From contig CM060853.1 of the NCBI GenBank assembly GCA_030737835.1, forward strand, positions 12,989,034-13,053,033: a DNA stretch of 64,000 nucleotides, in the 5' to 3' direction. Below, piece after piece: positions 36,731 through 48,570 of this stretch; within the stretch, counting starts at the first letter, position 1, and each line of letters starts with the position of its first letter. Below the pieces are notes generated by a model that saw only the letters and a program-made list of their open reading frames with translations, searched no databases and was not told the origin of the DNA. Both the position numbers and the translations under genes were made by a program. The DNA is from Acorus gramineus (lineage: Eukaryota; Streptophyta; Magnoliopsida; Acorales; Acoraceae).

Positions 36731-39700
36731 AGAGGTCCTTCAAGTCATCCTCTTATTATTTTTAGATCCCTGATTTGTTTTGAATTTTCTTTAGATCCTT
36801 ATCTTCCAATCTCATTATTTTTAGATCCAACCTAACAGTTTCCTTCAATCTCCTCTTTTTAACTTCCCAGAGTATCATTTAAACCTTCTCAAATAATCAG
36901 ATTATCCTCTCTCTCACATTTTCACTTTCTGTTTGAACTGTAGTCCTTCTTCTTCCCCAAAATTGTCCCCCATTCAAACTTAAAATCTGATCCCACCATA
37001 AATTGAAGAACTCCTTCTTCCTCAACTATCTCAACCATCGATGTGGGGCTTTTGTTCTTACTCAATCATCCATGTTCGTTCAAACCCTAAATAATTTTCC
37101 TAACCGTGTTCGTTCGTTCAATCCCTAAACCCTTGCCCACCATCGACGTGACGCCCTTTGCCTCTCCGCGTATCTGCCCCCTCCCTCCCATAGCGGTGCA
37201 ACCTCAGCCCCCCCTCTCTCCTATCCATTTCAAATCGACCATCCCAGGTGTTAACCATGGTGATGTATTCTCTCTTTGAATCTATCACTTCTTTAACTTG
37301 CATTCTCTGATGTTCTGTGGTCTATGTCTGTGGTATTATGTGAATGCTTGTTCTGTGATGGGTATTTGTATCGGTTTTATATTTTATACATTATATACAT
37401 TGTTATATAAACCGGATACATTGTTAATTAATCTGAGTACATTATTAATTTATCTGAGTACATTGTTAATTTTCAGTAATTTATGTTTATCTATGTTATT
37501 CCATGTATACAGGAACAATTCAATTGCCGTTCGTTCCCAATTCTCTAATAATTCAACACTGATATTTTTCGAACATAGAATTTCCTACTTTTGGGGAGAG
37601 GACAACTATAGACTCGACATCAACGGACTCTAGGTTGAAGAGCAAGTACTTCATCAATGCTAACTATGTCATAACGGAAGCATTGAAGAAAAAATTATTA
37701 TCTTTGGTGTTTTGAATGGATCTATTATTCATATAACTTGAATGGACAAAAAGTTGTGTTTTGAATGGATCTAATGTACATTTATTGACTAATTGATGTT
37801 ATGAGTATAAGTTATGTTATGAATGATAGTTTTGTTTTGAATGGTATAACTTATGTAATACTAGTTGTGTTATGAATAATAGTTGTGTTATGAATGATAG
37901 TCGTGTTATAAATGGTAGTTGTGTTATGAATGGAGTTGTATTATTAATGATAATCGTGTTCTGAATGATAATTGTGTTATGAATGATATAGTTGTGTTAA
38001 TCTATCTGGTTACACTATGAATCACTTCTAGTACTATGAATCACTTCCAGTACATTGTTAGTCCATCTAGGTACATTGTTCTGCACTACAAATACATTGT
38101 TAATTCATCTAAGTACATTGTTATCTACTACTTTGTATACATTCGCAATAATTTAAGCATCATCATATCAACATGCACTCAATAAGCAATAAGAATCAAA
38201 TAAATGTTCATACATGAAAATAAGAATATATAATTAAAACAACAAGTTGCTTTTCAAATAGGACTAACAACTTCATTCTTTAACTGCAACTGGATTTCTA
38301 CATGCCTTCTTGCTGTATCCAAGGCTCTTACATCTTGAACAATAATACAATCACATTGCGTCCAGATCTGCCTGTGACTCAATCCTATTTTTATTATTTC
38401 TCTCCGACTTGATTTTTGTTAATGGAGGTTTGATGCATATGCTGTCTTCTTCATTTGTCCTCTGAACACATACTACATGTTTATCAGCATCCCACTTCTT
38501 GAACTCCCACAAATAGCTTTCCCTTAAGAAACTATGCTACAGATGTAGGTATTGATGTATATAGGTTTGGTTGGACACTGTTGGACATCCTGCAATTCAT
38601 TCTTATCGCAACATTAGATGTGATATAATAAAGCATATAAAACACTACAATATAATATTAAAAATAATATTTAATACACTGTAAAACATATTGAGTACAT
38701 TATTAATTTTCAATGGTACACTATTAAACCATATGAGTACATTGTTATCATATTGTTAAACCATATGTGATCATGAGAAAAAGAAGGATAACAATTTATC
38801 TTACATCTGCATCTCCATCAAGGCACTCTCGCATTAACAAAAATATTCATCTGGATAAACTTGGCACCATATATCTTGTGAATGTCATACATCATCTCAA
38901 TATCTATATTGCTCACAAGAGTCCTTCTAACGTTGGTTTAAACAGGAATGTCGTACCGCAAAGTGACTTTAGATGCATCAAACCTTCACCTTTAACATAT
39001 TTTTTTTACAATTTCTGAATATGTTGTAGTTCTACAAATATTAACTAGTTGTGCTTCTCTATTGTAGGAACAAACTACCATGAAGGATTCCATGGATAAA
39101 CTCAAATATTTTACAAAAAAAACTTTTAAACGTCAAACATTTGTACATTATGCATATGTGTTGATTCTATGTACACTGTGTATATGTATTCATAGATTAA
39201 ATAATACTATGCACACTGTATTATCATCATCAAACAACACACACGGTAAACAATTAATTATGATCATTAAATAACACTGATTACATTGTTAATTGATCTA
39301 GGTACACTATTAACGTTAATAGAATTCCACAAAACCCATTTCACAGAACACACAGAATACCACATGACATTCAGAAAACCCATTTCACAGAACATTCAGA
39401 AAACTCATTTCACAAAACAAACACTAAAGAGATCGTAGTTGATGGGATGGTAAATTTGAAAGAGAATACCTGACCACGATCAACACCTGCTAGGTGGAAG
39501 ATCTGAAAGGGATGGGAGGGGAAGACCGATGCCGCACTGTTAGGGTAGAGAGGGAGGAAAGACACAAAGGGGAGGGCGAAGTGACGCGAGGAAACAGAGG
39601 GCTTGGGGGGAGGGTTTTCTTTTTAGAGAGAGGGGGATCCAAAGGTCGTTCATCACGGGGAGAGAGATGGGGAGACAATGGGTGAGGCAGAGGTTTTTTG

Positions 39701-39954
39701 AGAGAGAGAGAGAGAGAGAGAAAGAACGTGAAAAAATCATGGTTTAAGAGAGGTTGAAGAAGGTGTTTGAGAGAGATGATGGATTGGGTAATTTTTTTTT
39801 GTTGAAAGGGTATTTTTGAAAGTTAAAAAATGACATCTGACGGAATGGGTTAGTTTGGACCTAAAAAAAATGAGATTGGGTGATAGGGACCTAGAGAAAA
39901 ATAAAAAAGGTCCAAGGACTTAAAAATAATAGAGGGCTGGCTGTGAGAACCTCT
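36731..39954 (-). mobile_element. degenerate 3.2 kb DNA transposon, probably Mutator-like
   Basis: Ends are long imperfect inverted repeats: AGAGGTCCTTCAAGTCATCC at the left and, reversed, AGAGGTTCTCACAGCCAGCC at the right; similarity continues through 'tattatttttagatcc'. It is flanked by 'aattaatt' at 36723-36730 and 39955-39962, an 8-bp (possibly 9-bp) duplication. Inside, the minus strand at about 38519-38275 reads as a degraded transposase tail: 'SYLWEFKKWDADKHVVC', then 'KPPLTKIKSERNNKNRIES', an in-frame stop, then a zinc knuckle 'CSRCKSLGYSKKAC' (Tyr replaces the usual His). That tail resembles MULE/FAR1-family proteins. The left half contains degenerate 'tgttatgaatgatagt' repeats (37800-38000). 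Confidence 0.65.
38275..38519 (-). pseudogene. remnant of a MULE/FAR1-type transposase C-terminus
   Basis: About 80 codons stay in frame with one stop between the basic linker and the CCHC-like zinc knuckle (C-X2-C-X4-Y-X4-C). No upstream catalytic (DDE) domain is visible, so the element cannot be autonomous. Confidence 0.5.
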
Positions 39955-39962
39955 AATTAATT

Positions 39963-41358
39963 TACTCTTCTTTTTTTAATACACATTCATTCAAATAAAC
40001 ATAAAATATATATTGAGATATTATTAATATATTTTGAAAAAATAAATAAATAATTTAATTTTCATATTACGATGATATAGTACACATTATGATGAAGTAG
40101 TATATATTGCACTATCATAATGCATAAGTGATCTGGGGATCATTCCAGGACTGTAGATGGGGTTGCAAAACAAAAAATGAAACGAGTGTATTGACAGTTC
40201 GACACTTATGAAATATATGTATTTGTTTTGATTCTAAAAAATAAATTTATTAAATCTAATTTTACTTTTTTTTTTTAACAAAGTAGATATTATCATTAAG
40301 CAAAGTGTAATAACAAGTCCCCAATGGTCATAACACAACGATTCAAAGCTTACCTATATTAAATGTAATAACAATGATTGAAATGGGAATGAAGAGAGTA
40401 GAAGAGCAAATAGTAACAACAAAGGAAGGGAAATAAAGAGGGGACAACCGCCGCCCAGTCAAGGCAGGCAGTTATCCAAAGCCCGATGGACGAGAGGCCA
40501 AAATATTTTTTTTATTTGTCCCTATATTTTAATATAATGATAAGTATTTAGTTGGATAGTTATGGAAAAATTGCTTATTATTAAATTAGATTACACAGAT
40601 TTATTATTTGAAATTGAAAATTATTAAACAAAAATAGATTATCTGAAATAGTTATAGATAGATTTTTTTTATTATATTTTTAGATTATTTGAAATTAATT
40701 AAAAGTAATTGATGGATTATCTATTTTTCATATTAATTTAAGTTTGAAATCAACAAACAATCTATCTACTTAGTTATTTGATTGATTTATTAATGATATT
40801 AAGTTTTTGTATGGTTTTCATTAATTATTTTATTTTGGATTTTTGTTTGATTTTATAAAGAGTATATCATTTCTTTACAAAATGAAAACAATCTCAAGAT
40901 TTAAGAATTTTCTTTTTTGTTGTTTTACATAGTTTCCAAGGAAAGTTTGATAAGTGCAGACTCTAAATGGGACCGCAAAGAGAGCTCAATAAATCATTTT
41001 CCTTTTAACAGAAAATTACTTATTATGCAAATGTCAAAGTGTGAGATGCAGTATTTGAGGTTATATATGCAAATAAAATAATGACAATATATCTCTTTTA
41101 ACAGCTATTTTGATATACCAGACTGCAAGCAGGGTTGTAAAGATGATAAAACATGACATTGGTAGATCACAAAACCTTTTTCCAACAGAGCTAGCACAAA
41201 ATCAAGATCTTATTTCATCTGGTATGTACAACTTCACACTTGGTTGTAAAAAGTTTTCCACAATGAACATCAAATGCAACAAAAGAAAAATCATACAAGA
41301 ACCTATTAACCACACATTAATCCATGAATTAAAAAAAAAAAAACAACCCACCATTTTG
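39963..41358. other. intergenic AT-rich DNA
   Basis: No gene. About 40075-40200 shares words with 9290-9340 and 23390-23480 ('gtagtatata', 'actatcata'), a low-copy repeat. It ends in the 3' flank of the glycosyltransferase gene. Confidence 0.45.
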
Positions 41359-44300
41359 TCATCTAATTTTGATCTGATTCAACCTATTGAACCACACTGA
41401 GTGAAGCACCATGTGAAACAGATCATACTTGACAGGCTTACTGTGCCACACAAAGTGCTGCTGCACCTTCCTCACCCCATTCTGCAACTCCAGGTACCTC
41501 TCCTCCGGTATCGCCGACAGTATCTCCTTCAGCCTCGGAATGTCCTTCTCTTCCACGGTCACCGAGAACGCATCCCAGTCCAGCACCTCGAAGAACGGGG
41601 GCACGTAATTGTCTGACATGAGCACCGGAACGCACTCGTAGAAGATTGCCTCCACCAAGCGAGGACTGTTCACCTCATACCCCCTTGGGCAGAGGCAGTA
41701 CTTGCTCGTCTTCATGTACTGGATGTAGTTCATCTTGCTCTTCACCCCCGGGGGCATCGGTCCAAGAATCTTCATGTCTGGATCCCTGTTGTTAAAGAGA
41801 CATTATGCAAGAGTAGTTCATTATGTCTGGATCCGCTTTTGTCAGTCCCCAACGAGGGATTGACAAAAACTGAGGGATACAGCATTGACTGGATCCCATC
41901 CCTTATTTTCGTATCTATAACTAGAGCATTTTTATGTTCTTCTCATAATAATATAATGAACATTTTTCCTTAACATAGCACCTGTTCTCCCAATGCTGGA
42001 TCAATATGGGGCGTGTCCTCCCATGCATGTTCCCTGCGAAGAAGGCGAGGATGGGTCTTTCACGTGCCGGTCTTCCTCCGAGGTCTCTGAGTGGGTTGCG
42101 TGCGGACCGAACGTATGTCTCGGGGAGGGAGACGTCTTTGCCTATTTTGAACCCGTCGGTGATGTCTGCATTGCAGAGGGCGCGAATTGTGCGTCGCAAA
42201 GCATGTCGAGTCTCGTACGGTGCCTGTTAAAATAGGCGAAAGAATTACATTTCTCATTACTACAATGATGATTATATATTATAAACCTTTGAACACTTTA
42301 GGAAATAATCGTGATTGGATAATGGTTGAAAAGAGCTTCTCACTTAAAGCAGTTTTTGAAATTAGCTTTCCAAGAAGTAAACTTTTGTTGGATTCCTGAA
42401 AGGCTGTTTTTTATAACAAAAAAATGTTTTTAGCTTTCTTTAAAGGTTGGGATCGTTAGAAGCGTTTGAAAACAATGATGCATTAAACTGCCCATACTCA
42501 ATTTCCAAACAGCCACGTATATTTCGTGTTTGGCAAGACTTAAAACCCCATTTAGAACCACTTTTCAAAAAACAGGATTTTCATAAAAGGTACTGTCAAC
42601 CAATGTTTTCATAAAAAGCTGCATTGTTGACTTCTAACACACAAAATCCAAAACCTGAAACCAAAAGCTAATGTTAATAGAAAAAAAAAAACGCTTGATC
42701 CGATTATCAGAAAATTGATTTTGCAAAAGCAGAATCAGTTTAATAACTAGTTCCAAATAGAGAAATGGGGCCTTAATGGGCTTACCCAATCATGACAGGC
42801 AACTAGAAAATGGTCAGCTCCACCGGTCCTATTCCAGTAGGGATACTTTGATACGATCTTATCTACGTAGCTCTCCAAATAGTCTACCAGATTGTGTCTC
42901 TTATGCGAATTGGGCACATAGAGTGAGAACTCCAGATTGCGCGAACTGAAAGGCAGGTAGAAGAGATGGGCCTTCCTGGGGTCCTTCACAGTGTACTGAC
43001 GGTTTCCCTCCATAAGCCTCATAAACCAACCCTCGGAGGCGTAAATCCCCTTTATTGGTCCCTGGTGAAAGACAGGTTTGCTCCCCTCTTTGTAGACATA
43101 GACCTTGAGTGTTCGTTCCATCAAATTGTAGCTCCTACAAATCAAGTATATATAAGTATTATTGACAGCTTAATTTGCTGGTTTGTGTCCAATGAAATAA
43201 ATTGTTTATCTTACATAATTAAATTAACCCTGCAAGTGTAACATTGAAAATTATCATTATTTAGCATGTAAATTTACAAACATAACCCATCACAGGCACA
43301 TATAATAGTAAAACTGGTCAAAGAAAAAATGATTTCATTTCCATTAGTTTTCTTTTGATCCATATCCCTTCATTTTCCTTCCAATTTTGTGCACAAACAC
43401 AATTCATGACACTAATGTATCTTAGAATTGGACAGCTCAATCAGAACCTTTCCAATGCATATCATGCAAAGAAACCATCTATATTATAAGTTAGAAACAA
43501 ATATGCTTTCTTAGAAGTGAATTAAGGCAAGCTAAAAAGAGCATTAATCGAATTTGTTATATCCTTCGCAGTTGATCAACACGAATAATAGTGCTTAGAC
43601 CACATGAGATAAATTGGCTTACCTTTTGAACATGGAGATGTTCCTAAAAGCCGGCATATGGAGCTCCCGATCAGCCCTCACAATTGGAGCATTTTCGATC
43701 AGTGCCTTTATACCCAAAAGTTTCTGATCATGCGCTGAGGACCAGCGCGGTCTCTACAACAAATTGCAAAAAGATTGAATTACAACTACAAAAACTATTT
43801 TTCATCAATCAACATTTTTAGAGTATAATATGTCGTACCATCGCACGAGAGGAGGCATGATTCTTAATCAATATATCATTCATCTCTGACATCGTCGCTG
43901 GTGGATCTGCTTGCTTTTTCTTTTTCTTCTTCAAAGAAATGCTTCCAACATCAGTAGAGACAGAATTTGTCACGACTGAACCATTACTTGACGCCCCCAT
44001 ATCATCAACCTTGGAAAGAATGTCAGAAACAACAGGTATGGAAGTACCATTTGCATTGGCATCCACCTTTTCTCGGATTAGCCTGTCCTCGTGAGGAACT
44101 ACGGAGACTAATGGGGGTGAAGACGGCAAAGGACCATTGGTTTTATTTGGATTTGTGGAGTCGTTCAATTCTACATTCTTCTCCTCTGGAAAAACATCAT
44201 TCAGAACACCGACATCCTCCAACACCAAACTTGTACTGGATTTTCCAACACTGTCTTGTTCTCCGAAAGATCCTTTTTTCGTGATTTTAGACTTTTGTAA

Positions 44301-44771
44301 TGTGATGTATCCAGCCGGGCCTTTAATTTTCTCGAGTACGAAACCATCGCCAAGGTCAATCAAAAACTCATTATCAGGATCTCCATCTCCATCCACCTCA
44401 AAATCGTCGTCTGAATCACTATCCATATTTGTTCCATCTTCATCAACCCTGTTATCTTCTTTGACCTCAGAAGTTTTATTTTTCTCTACCACCTCAATAA
44501 CTACTGATGTCTGCGTGGAATTCGTCGAGTCACTCAAGAGGGAGAATTCACCAACCCTCATCGAAGTGGGAGAAGAGATATCCTCGTTCGACGGGCTTCT
44601 CTTTTGTAGCACCGGCATCTCGAGGAGAGGAAATGGAGGCATAACACTTCGAGTGTTGAAAGAGAAAGATCGAAACACAAGAACAACAGAGGCCAACATC
44701 CCCATCACCAAAACCAGTCTTCTTGTTCTGGTTTGACATGGTTTCTTAGACCTAGCCATCCAATCTTCCAT
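41359..44771 (-). CDS. exostosin-like GT47 glycosyltransferase, 693 residues
   Basis: Five coding exons on the minus strand: 44771-43839, 43753-43623, 43134-42786, 42223-41982, 41785-41359. Phases close to 693 residues. It is a type II membrane protein: short basic N-terminus, one hydrophobic segment at about residues 19-36, then a roughly 270-residue low-complexity acidic and Ser/Thr-rich stem (all in exon 1). The catalytic exostosin domain follows: 'RTLKVYVYKEGSKPVFHQGP', 'GIYASEGWFMRLMEGNRQYT', 'DPRKAHLFYLPFSSR', 'YPYWNRTGGADHFLVACHDW', 'FFAGNMHGRTRPILIQHWEN' and 'KYCLCPRGYEVNSPRLVEAI'. These are hallmark GT47 motifs. Plant members act in the Golgi on wall polysaccharides or glycoprotein glycans; the donor and acceptor here are unknown. 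The catalytic region most resembles the At5g03795-type group. Confidence 0.93.
42544..42773. mobile_element. Tourist-like MITE abutting the exon 3 donor of the GT47 gene
   Basis: About 230 bp starting 'aaccccatttagaacc' after TAA (42541-42543) and ending 'atggggcct' before TAA. Same family as 30921-31189. On the coding strand it starts only about 12 bases after the exon 3 donor at 42785-42784. Confidence 0.5.
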
Positions 44772-44795
44772 TCAATTCAAACAAAAATCAAAACT

Positions 44796-45858
44796 TTATG
44801 CTTCCTGTCCTGTAAAAATCAGCCGAAAAATGTAAATATTGATCAAAGGTTCACAAAAAAGCAAGTTTTAGCATGTGAGACAACCAAGAACTCATGTGGG
44901 GTCTAAATTTCAACAAATTTGAGGTGACATTACAACATGCAAACACAAAAAACACAAACATATATTTAAATTCACGAACTTGGGAGGTTGAGAACAAACA
45001 ATATGCCCAAATGAGAAATTCTGCAATCTGATAAAACCATTCCCAATAACCATCAACAATGCAAGTCCAAAAACACAAACATAGCTCCAAATTCACTAAT
45101 TGAGAGTCTGATTAACATTCCAAATATTCCTCTTGGTGAACCCTAATAATCACTTCCAAACAAACCCAAAAAAAATTCCAACAAATGCACCATCCACCAA
45201 AAACCCCAAAAAACAGAGAACTTCAACTGAACCAAACACTGTTCTAACAAAAACCCATTATAGAAAAAACTTAAAAAACAAGAAACCCAAAGCATAACTA
45301 AATCCACACATTCCAAAAAACCACCAAAGATCCCAACTTTTCCTCAACTAAAGAGAGAACAAACAAAGACCCACAATCAAAAACTGATATTTTTCATTTG
45401 TTCTTTCACACACTCACTCTAGATCATACAAAAGTACCTCTGCATTTGCTGGGCATCGAAGTCCAAAAACACAAACATAGCTCCAAATTCACTAATTGAG
45501 AGTCTGATTAACATTCCAAATATTCCTCTTGGTGAACCCTAATAATCACTTCCAAACAAACCCAAAAATAATTCCAACAAATGCACCATCCACCAAAAAC
45601 CCCAAAAAACAGAGAACTTCAACTGAACCAACCACTGTTCTAACAAAAACCCATTATAGAAAAAACTTAAAAAACAAGAAACCCAAAGCATAACTAAATC
45701 CACACATTCCAAAAAACCACCAAAGATCCCAACTTTTCCTCAACTAAAGAGAGAACAAACAAAGACCCACAATCAAAAACTGATATTTTTCATTTGTTCT
45801 TTCACACACTCACTCTAGATCATACAAAAGTACCTCTGCATTTGCTGGGCATCGCCAT
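44796..45858 (-). promoter_or_regulatory. GT47 leader intron and a 12-codon upstream ORF
   Basis: A CT-rich leader (GA repeat on the plus strand, 45866-45889) precedes ATG at 45858. That exon ends at 45834 (TGCAGAG|gtacttt) and splices to 44809 (tttttacag|GACAGG). Across the junction the upstream frame is MAMPSKCRGQEA followed by TAA, ending 25 bases before the main ATG at 44771. The first exon is thus in part an upstream ORF that is completed only by splicing. Confidence 0.55.
45063..45854. repeat. near-perfect 396-bp tandem duplication
   Basis: 45063-45458 and 45459-45854 are direct copies with only about two visible differences (one A/T near 45172/45568 and one A/C near 45237/45633). Each copy ends in the last 21 bases of the GT47 leader exon plus its splice donor, so the gene now has two equivalent donors 396 bp apart. 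Confidence 0.85.
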
Positions 45859-45862
45859 TGTT

Positions 45863-45889
<27 letters not shown>

Positions 45890-45893
<4 letters not shown>

Positions 45894-46330
45894 CAGCATT
45901 TACAGTCTTCCAGTGACTGCAGTGGCCGAAGAGAGTTGCACGTAAAGACAAACAGTGTTACAGTAGTGCCACTGTGAACTTGCTGACGTCACACTTGGAC
46001 GACAAAGGTCCATGGTATGGACGGCTGGGATCGAGTCTTGGTGAGGGTATTTTGGTAAATATACGGCCTCGTGTGCGGTGACGCTGGATTCTCTCGGATT
46101 TACCAGATAAGGACAAAAATCCATAAGAGATTTTTTTTGATTTGGTGACTGGCTATCGCCGGTTACGAACCGGTTAATTGTCGGCACTTTCTGGGTACGG
46201 TTTTTGCGAGATTTACGAAAATGTTTTCGATGATTCTTGTACGGACCCAACTCCTCCGGATCCGACCCGGTATTATGTCGGGTACGGACCCCTCTCATCA
46301 AACCACTGATAACTGAATAAATAAAACAAA
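45890..46330 (-). promoter_or_regulatory. upstream (promoter) region of the GT47 gene
   Basis: GC-richer than its surroundings. It contains an incidental 169-codon minus-strand frame that I do not regard as a gene. No clear TATA box was identified. Confidence 0.35.
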
Positions 46331-46394
46331 AATAATACCAAAAACTTTTTTTTTTTTTTTTTAATTTGTAGTCCCGGTAAACATATTCATTTAA

Positions 46395-46608
46395 GGATCG
46401 ACCTTTCACTTTTTCATATTTTGATTTTAGTCTCCAGATTTAAATGATGTGTTCTTTTTTAGTCCCTCTTAGAAATTAAAAATAAAATCAAATAATTTAG
46501 GGATAGGTCCCTCCCGGGATTAAAAATGAACATATCCTTTAAATCTGAGAACTAAAACCAAAATATGAAGAAGTGAGAGATCAATCACTAAATCCTATAG
46601 TTTATGAG
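46395..46608. mobile_element. palindromic MITE-like element
   Basis: The left side 'tttcatattttgattttagtct...agatttaaa' is the inverted copy of 'tttaaatctgagaactaaaa...aaaatatgaagaag' on the right. The two arms are about 70 bases with a short spacer near 46490. No coding region; ends and target site unclear. Confidence 0.45.
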
Positions 46609-47160
46609 GTTTTAAAAATAAAAAACCATTTTTTTTTTGCACTTTCATTTATTTTAAAATATATACCTAGATGTATATTTTTTTTGACAAAATAAATGAT
46701 ATGCATATTACTACTGATTAAATGTATGTATTTTTTTTTATTTTTTATCATAACAAGGTATGTATTAATATAATAGAGTATATCGATGATTTACATTAAA
46801 GTATTAGAGACATGACTATTATAAAATGGACTGAGTTTATATTGGTTTTGAATGAGGTTATTGACTTATTGGCACCTCTCCCATCATTTTGCACATCCCA
46901 CCACCTAATAAAACAAACCCAAGAGGAGTGTGCAAAATTATTACTCGGTGCAAATAAAGATACCACATAATTTACTATTGAATAATATCAGGGTGTGTCA
47001 TTCATGCTATCAATTTTATTATCCAGTACATGTTGATTTTTTTAAAAACAATATACACTAATCTAATTAAGAACATGTATTTAAAATTAAAGTACATGTT
47101 TTAATTAATTGAATGTATATCCTTTTTATATTTTTGCCAGCCCAGTTTAATACTTTATGA
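46609..47160. other. intergenic AT-rich DNA
   Basis: No gene or clear element; runs of T and A only. Confidence 0.4.
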
Positions 47161-48570
47161 TGTAGGATAGATCTGAAAAGAAATTATTACATAATGTTTG
47201 ATTTTAAATCAGTTCATAAAATAAATTTTTATGAGATTTTGTCATTTATAGAAAAATCTCATTATTTAAAGTTATATTAATCATTTTTTATTGGTGAATT
47301 AAGATTTTAGGATTTTTAGGATTTTATGTTTTATTTTATTAGATATTAAAAATTGGCATTGCAATTGTGTCTTACTATTTTTAGTAATTATAATTCACAT
47401 TATGAATATGTATTTAATGTTTGTGGCTTGTATAATGAGTGTCACCATCTTTGTAAGAAATAACTTTTGATCAATTAATAAAATTATCTCCCTTTTGAAT
47501 TTTTTTCTTTCTTGTGGAATCAATGATTCATTGTGGATTCAAGGAGTTATGGGATCTTGACGTAAATCAGATCCTTCTATCATTTTTCTACTGCGTTAGG
47601 TGGTACCAGAACGAGGATTTCCTTGGCTTCGATGGCACATAGTCGAGTGGGGAACAATCATCCCATTGACGGTGATCGTGGGGTGTAGGAGCTGTTTTGG
47701 TCGTTGCGGAAAGACCGAAAGCACCTTTGGGAGGAGTTTCATCAACAAACATGGTAAACTCTTTGTGAGGTGAATATTTGGGGGAATCTCAACACCGACA
47801 ACATACAACCTGGGAGTGACAGGATGCGCGTCGAGAGATTTGCCCGAGGCCAACCTGTTGCTTATAACATTGTTTGACATTCTCATTATCTACCCGATTA
47901 TGAGAATGACTTAGATGATGAAGGTGGTGAAATGCACGACTATCAGCCGAGAAGACGACACGCATGCTAAAACAATTATTTTTCAAAGGTGGACATCTCT
48001 TATTTCAAGAATAATTTTTCAATCTATGAGTTCCTTGATTGGATCTTAGAGATTGATAAATTCTTTGAGATAATGGAGGTGCCAATGAGATGGTTATTGC
48101 CGCTCGGCTATGTGTCATTGAAGCCAGGTGAATCCTCGCTCTGATACCACCTAACGCAACGAAAAAACGATAGAAGGATCCGATCTACGTCAAGATCTCA
48201 TAACTCCTTGAATCCACAAGAAAGAAAAACCTAAAAGGGAGATAATTTTATTAATTGATCAAAAGTTATCTCTTTAAAAGATGGTAGCGCTCATTATAAA
48301 AGCCACAAACATTAAATACATATTCATAATGTGAATTATGACTCTACTAAAAATATTAAGACACAATTATAATGACAATTATTAATATATAATAAAATAA
48401 AACATAAGATCCTAAAAATTCTAAATTGCTAATTCAACAATAAAAGGTGATTATTATGACTTTAAATAATGAGATTTATCCTTAAATGACAAAATCTCAT
48501 AAAAATTTATTTTGTAGACTGATTTGAAATAAAATATTTTGTAATAATTTTTTTTCAAATCTATCCTACA
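47161..48570. mobile_element. LTR retroelement remnant with inverted, facing LTRs
   Basis: The left LTR copy (about 47161-47600, starting TGTAGGATAG) is followed by 'tggtaccagaac'. The right LTR copy (about 48150-48570) is its reverse complement and is preceded by 'gctctgatacca', i.e. TGGTATCAGAGC on the minus strand, the classic primer-binding site for initiator Met-tRNA. About 65-80 bases beyond each primer site also pair. The spacer (about 47690-48060) reads as part of a gag-like leader on the minus strand, without a long intact frame. A normal element has LTRs in the same direction, so this is a rearranged structure able to fold into a hairpin with arms of about 500 bases. Confidence 0.65.

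Noticed and set aside
44137..44736. 199-codon plus-strand open frame
   Set aside because: Exact antisense of exon 1 of the GT47 gene; the Ser/Thr-rich composition is a shadow of that exon.
45900..46409. 169-codon minus-strand open frame upstream of the GT47 gene
   Set aside because: It begins in a poly-A/T tract and has Lys-rich low-complexity sequence, no recognisable motif and promoter position. It is most likely a chance frame.
47596..47986. Minus-strand frames of 96 and 65 codons
   Set aside because: They fall in the spacer of the inverted LTR structure and look like remnants of a gag leader, not an intact gene.
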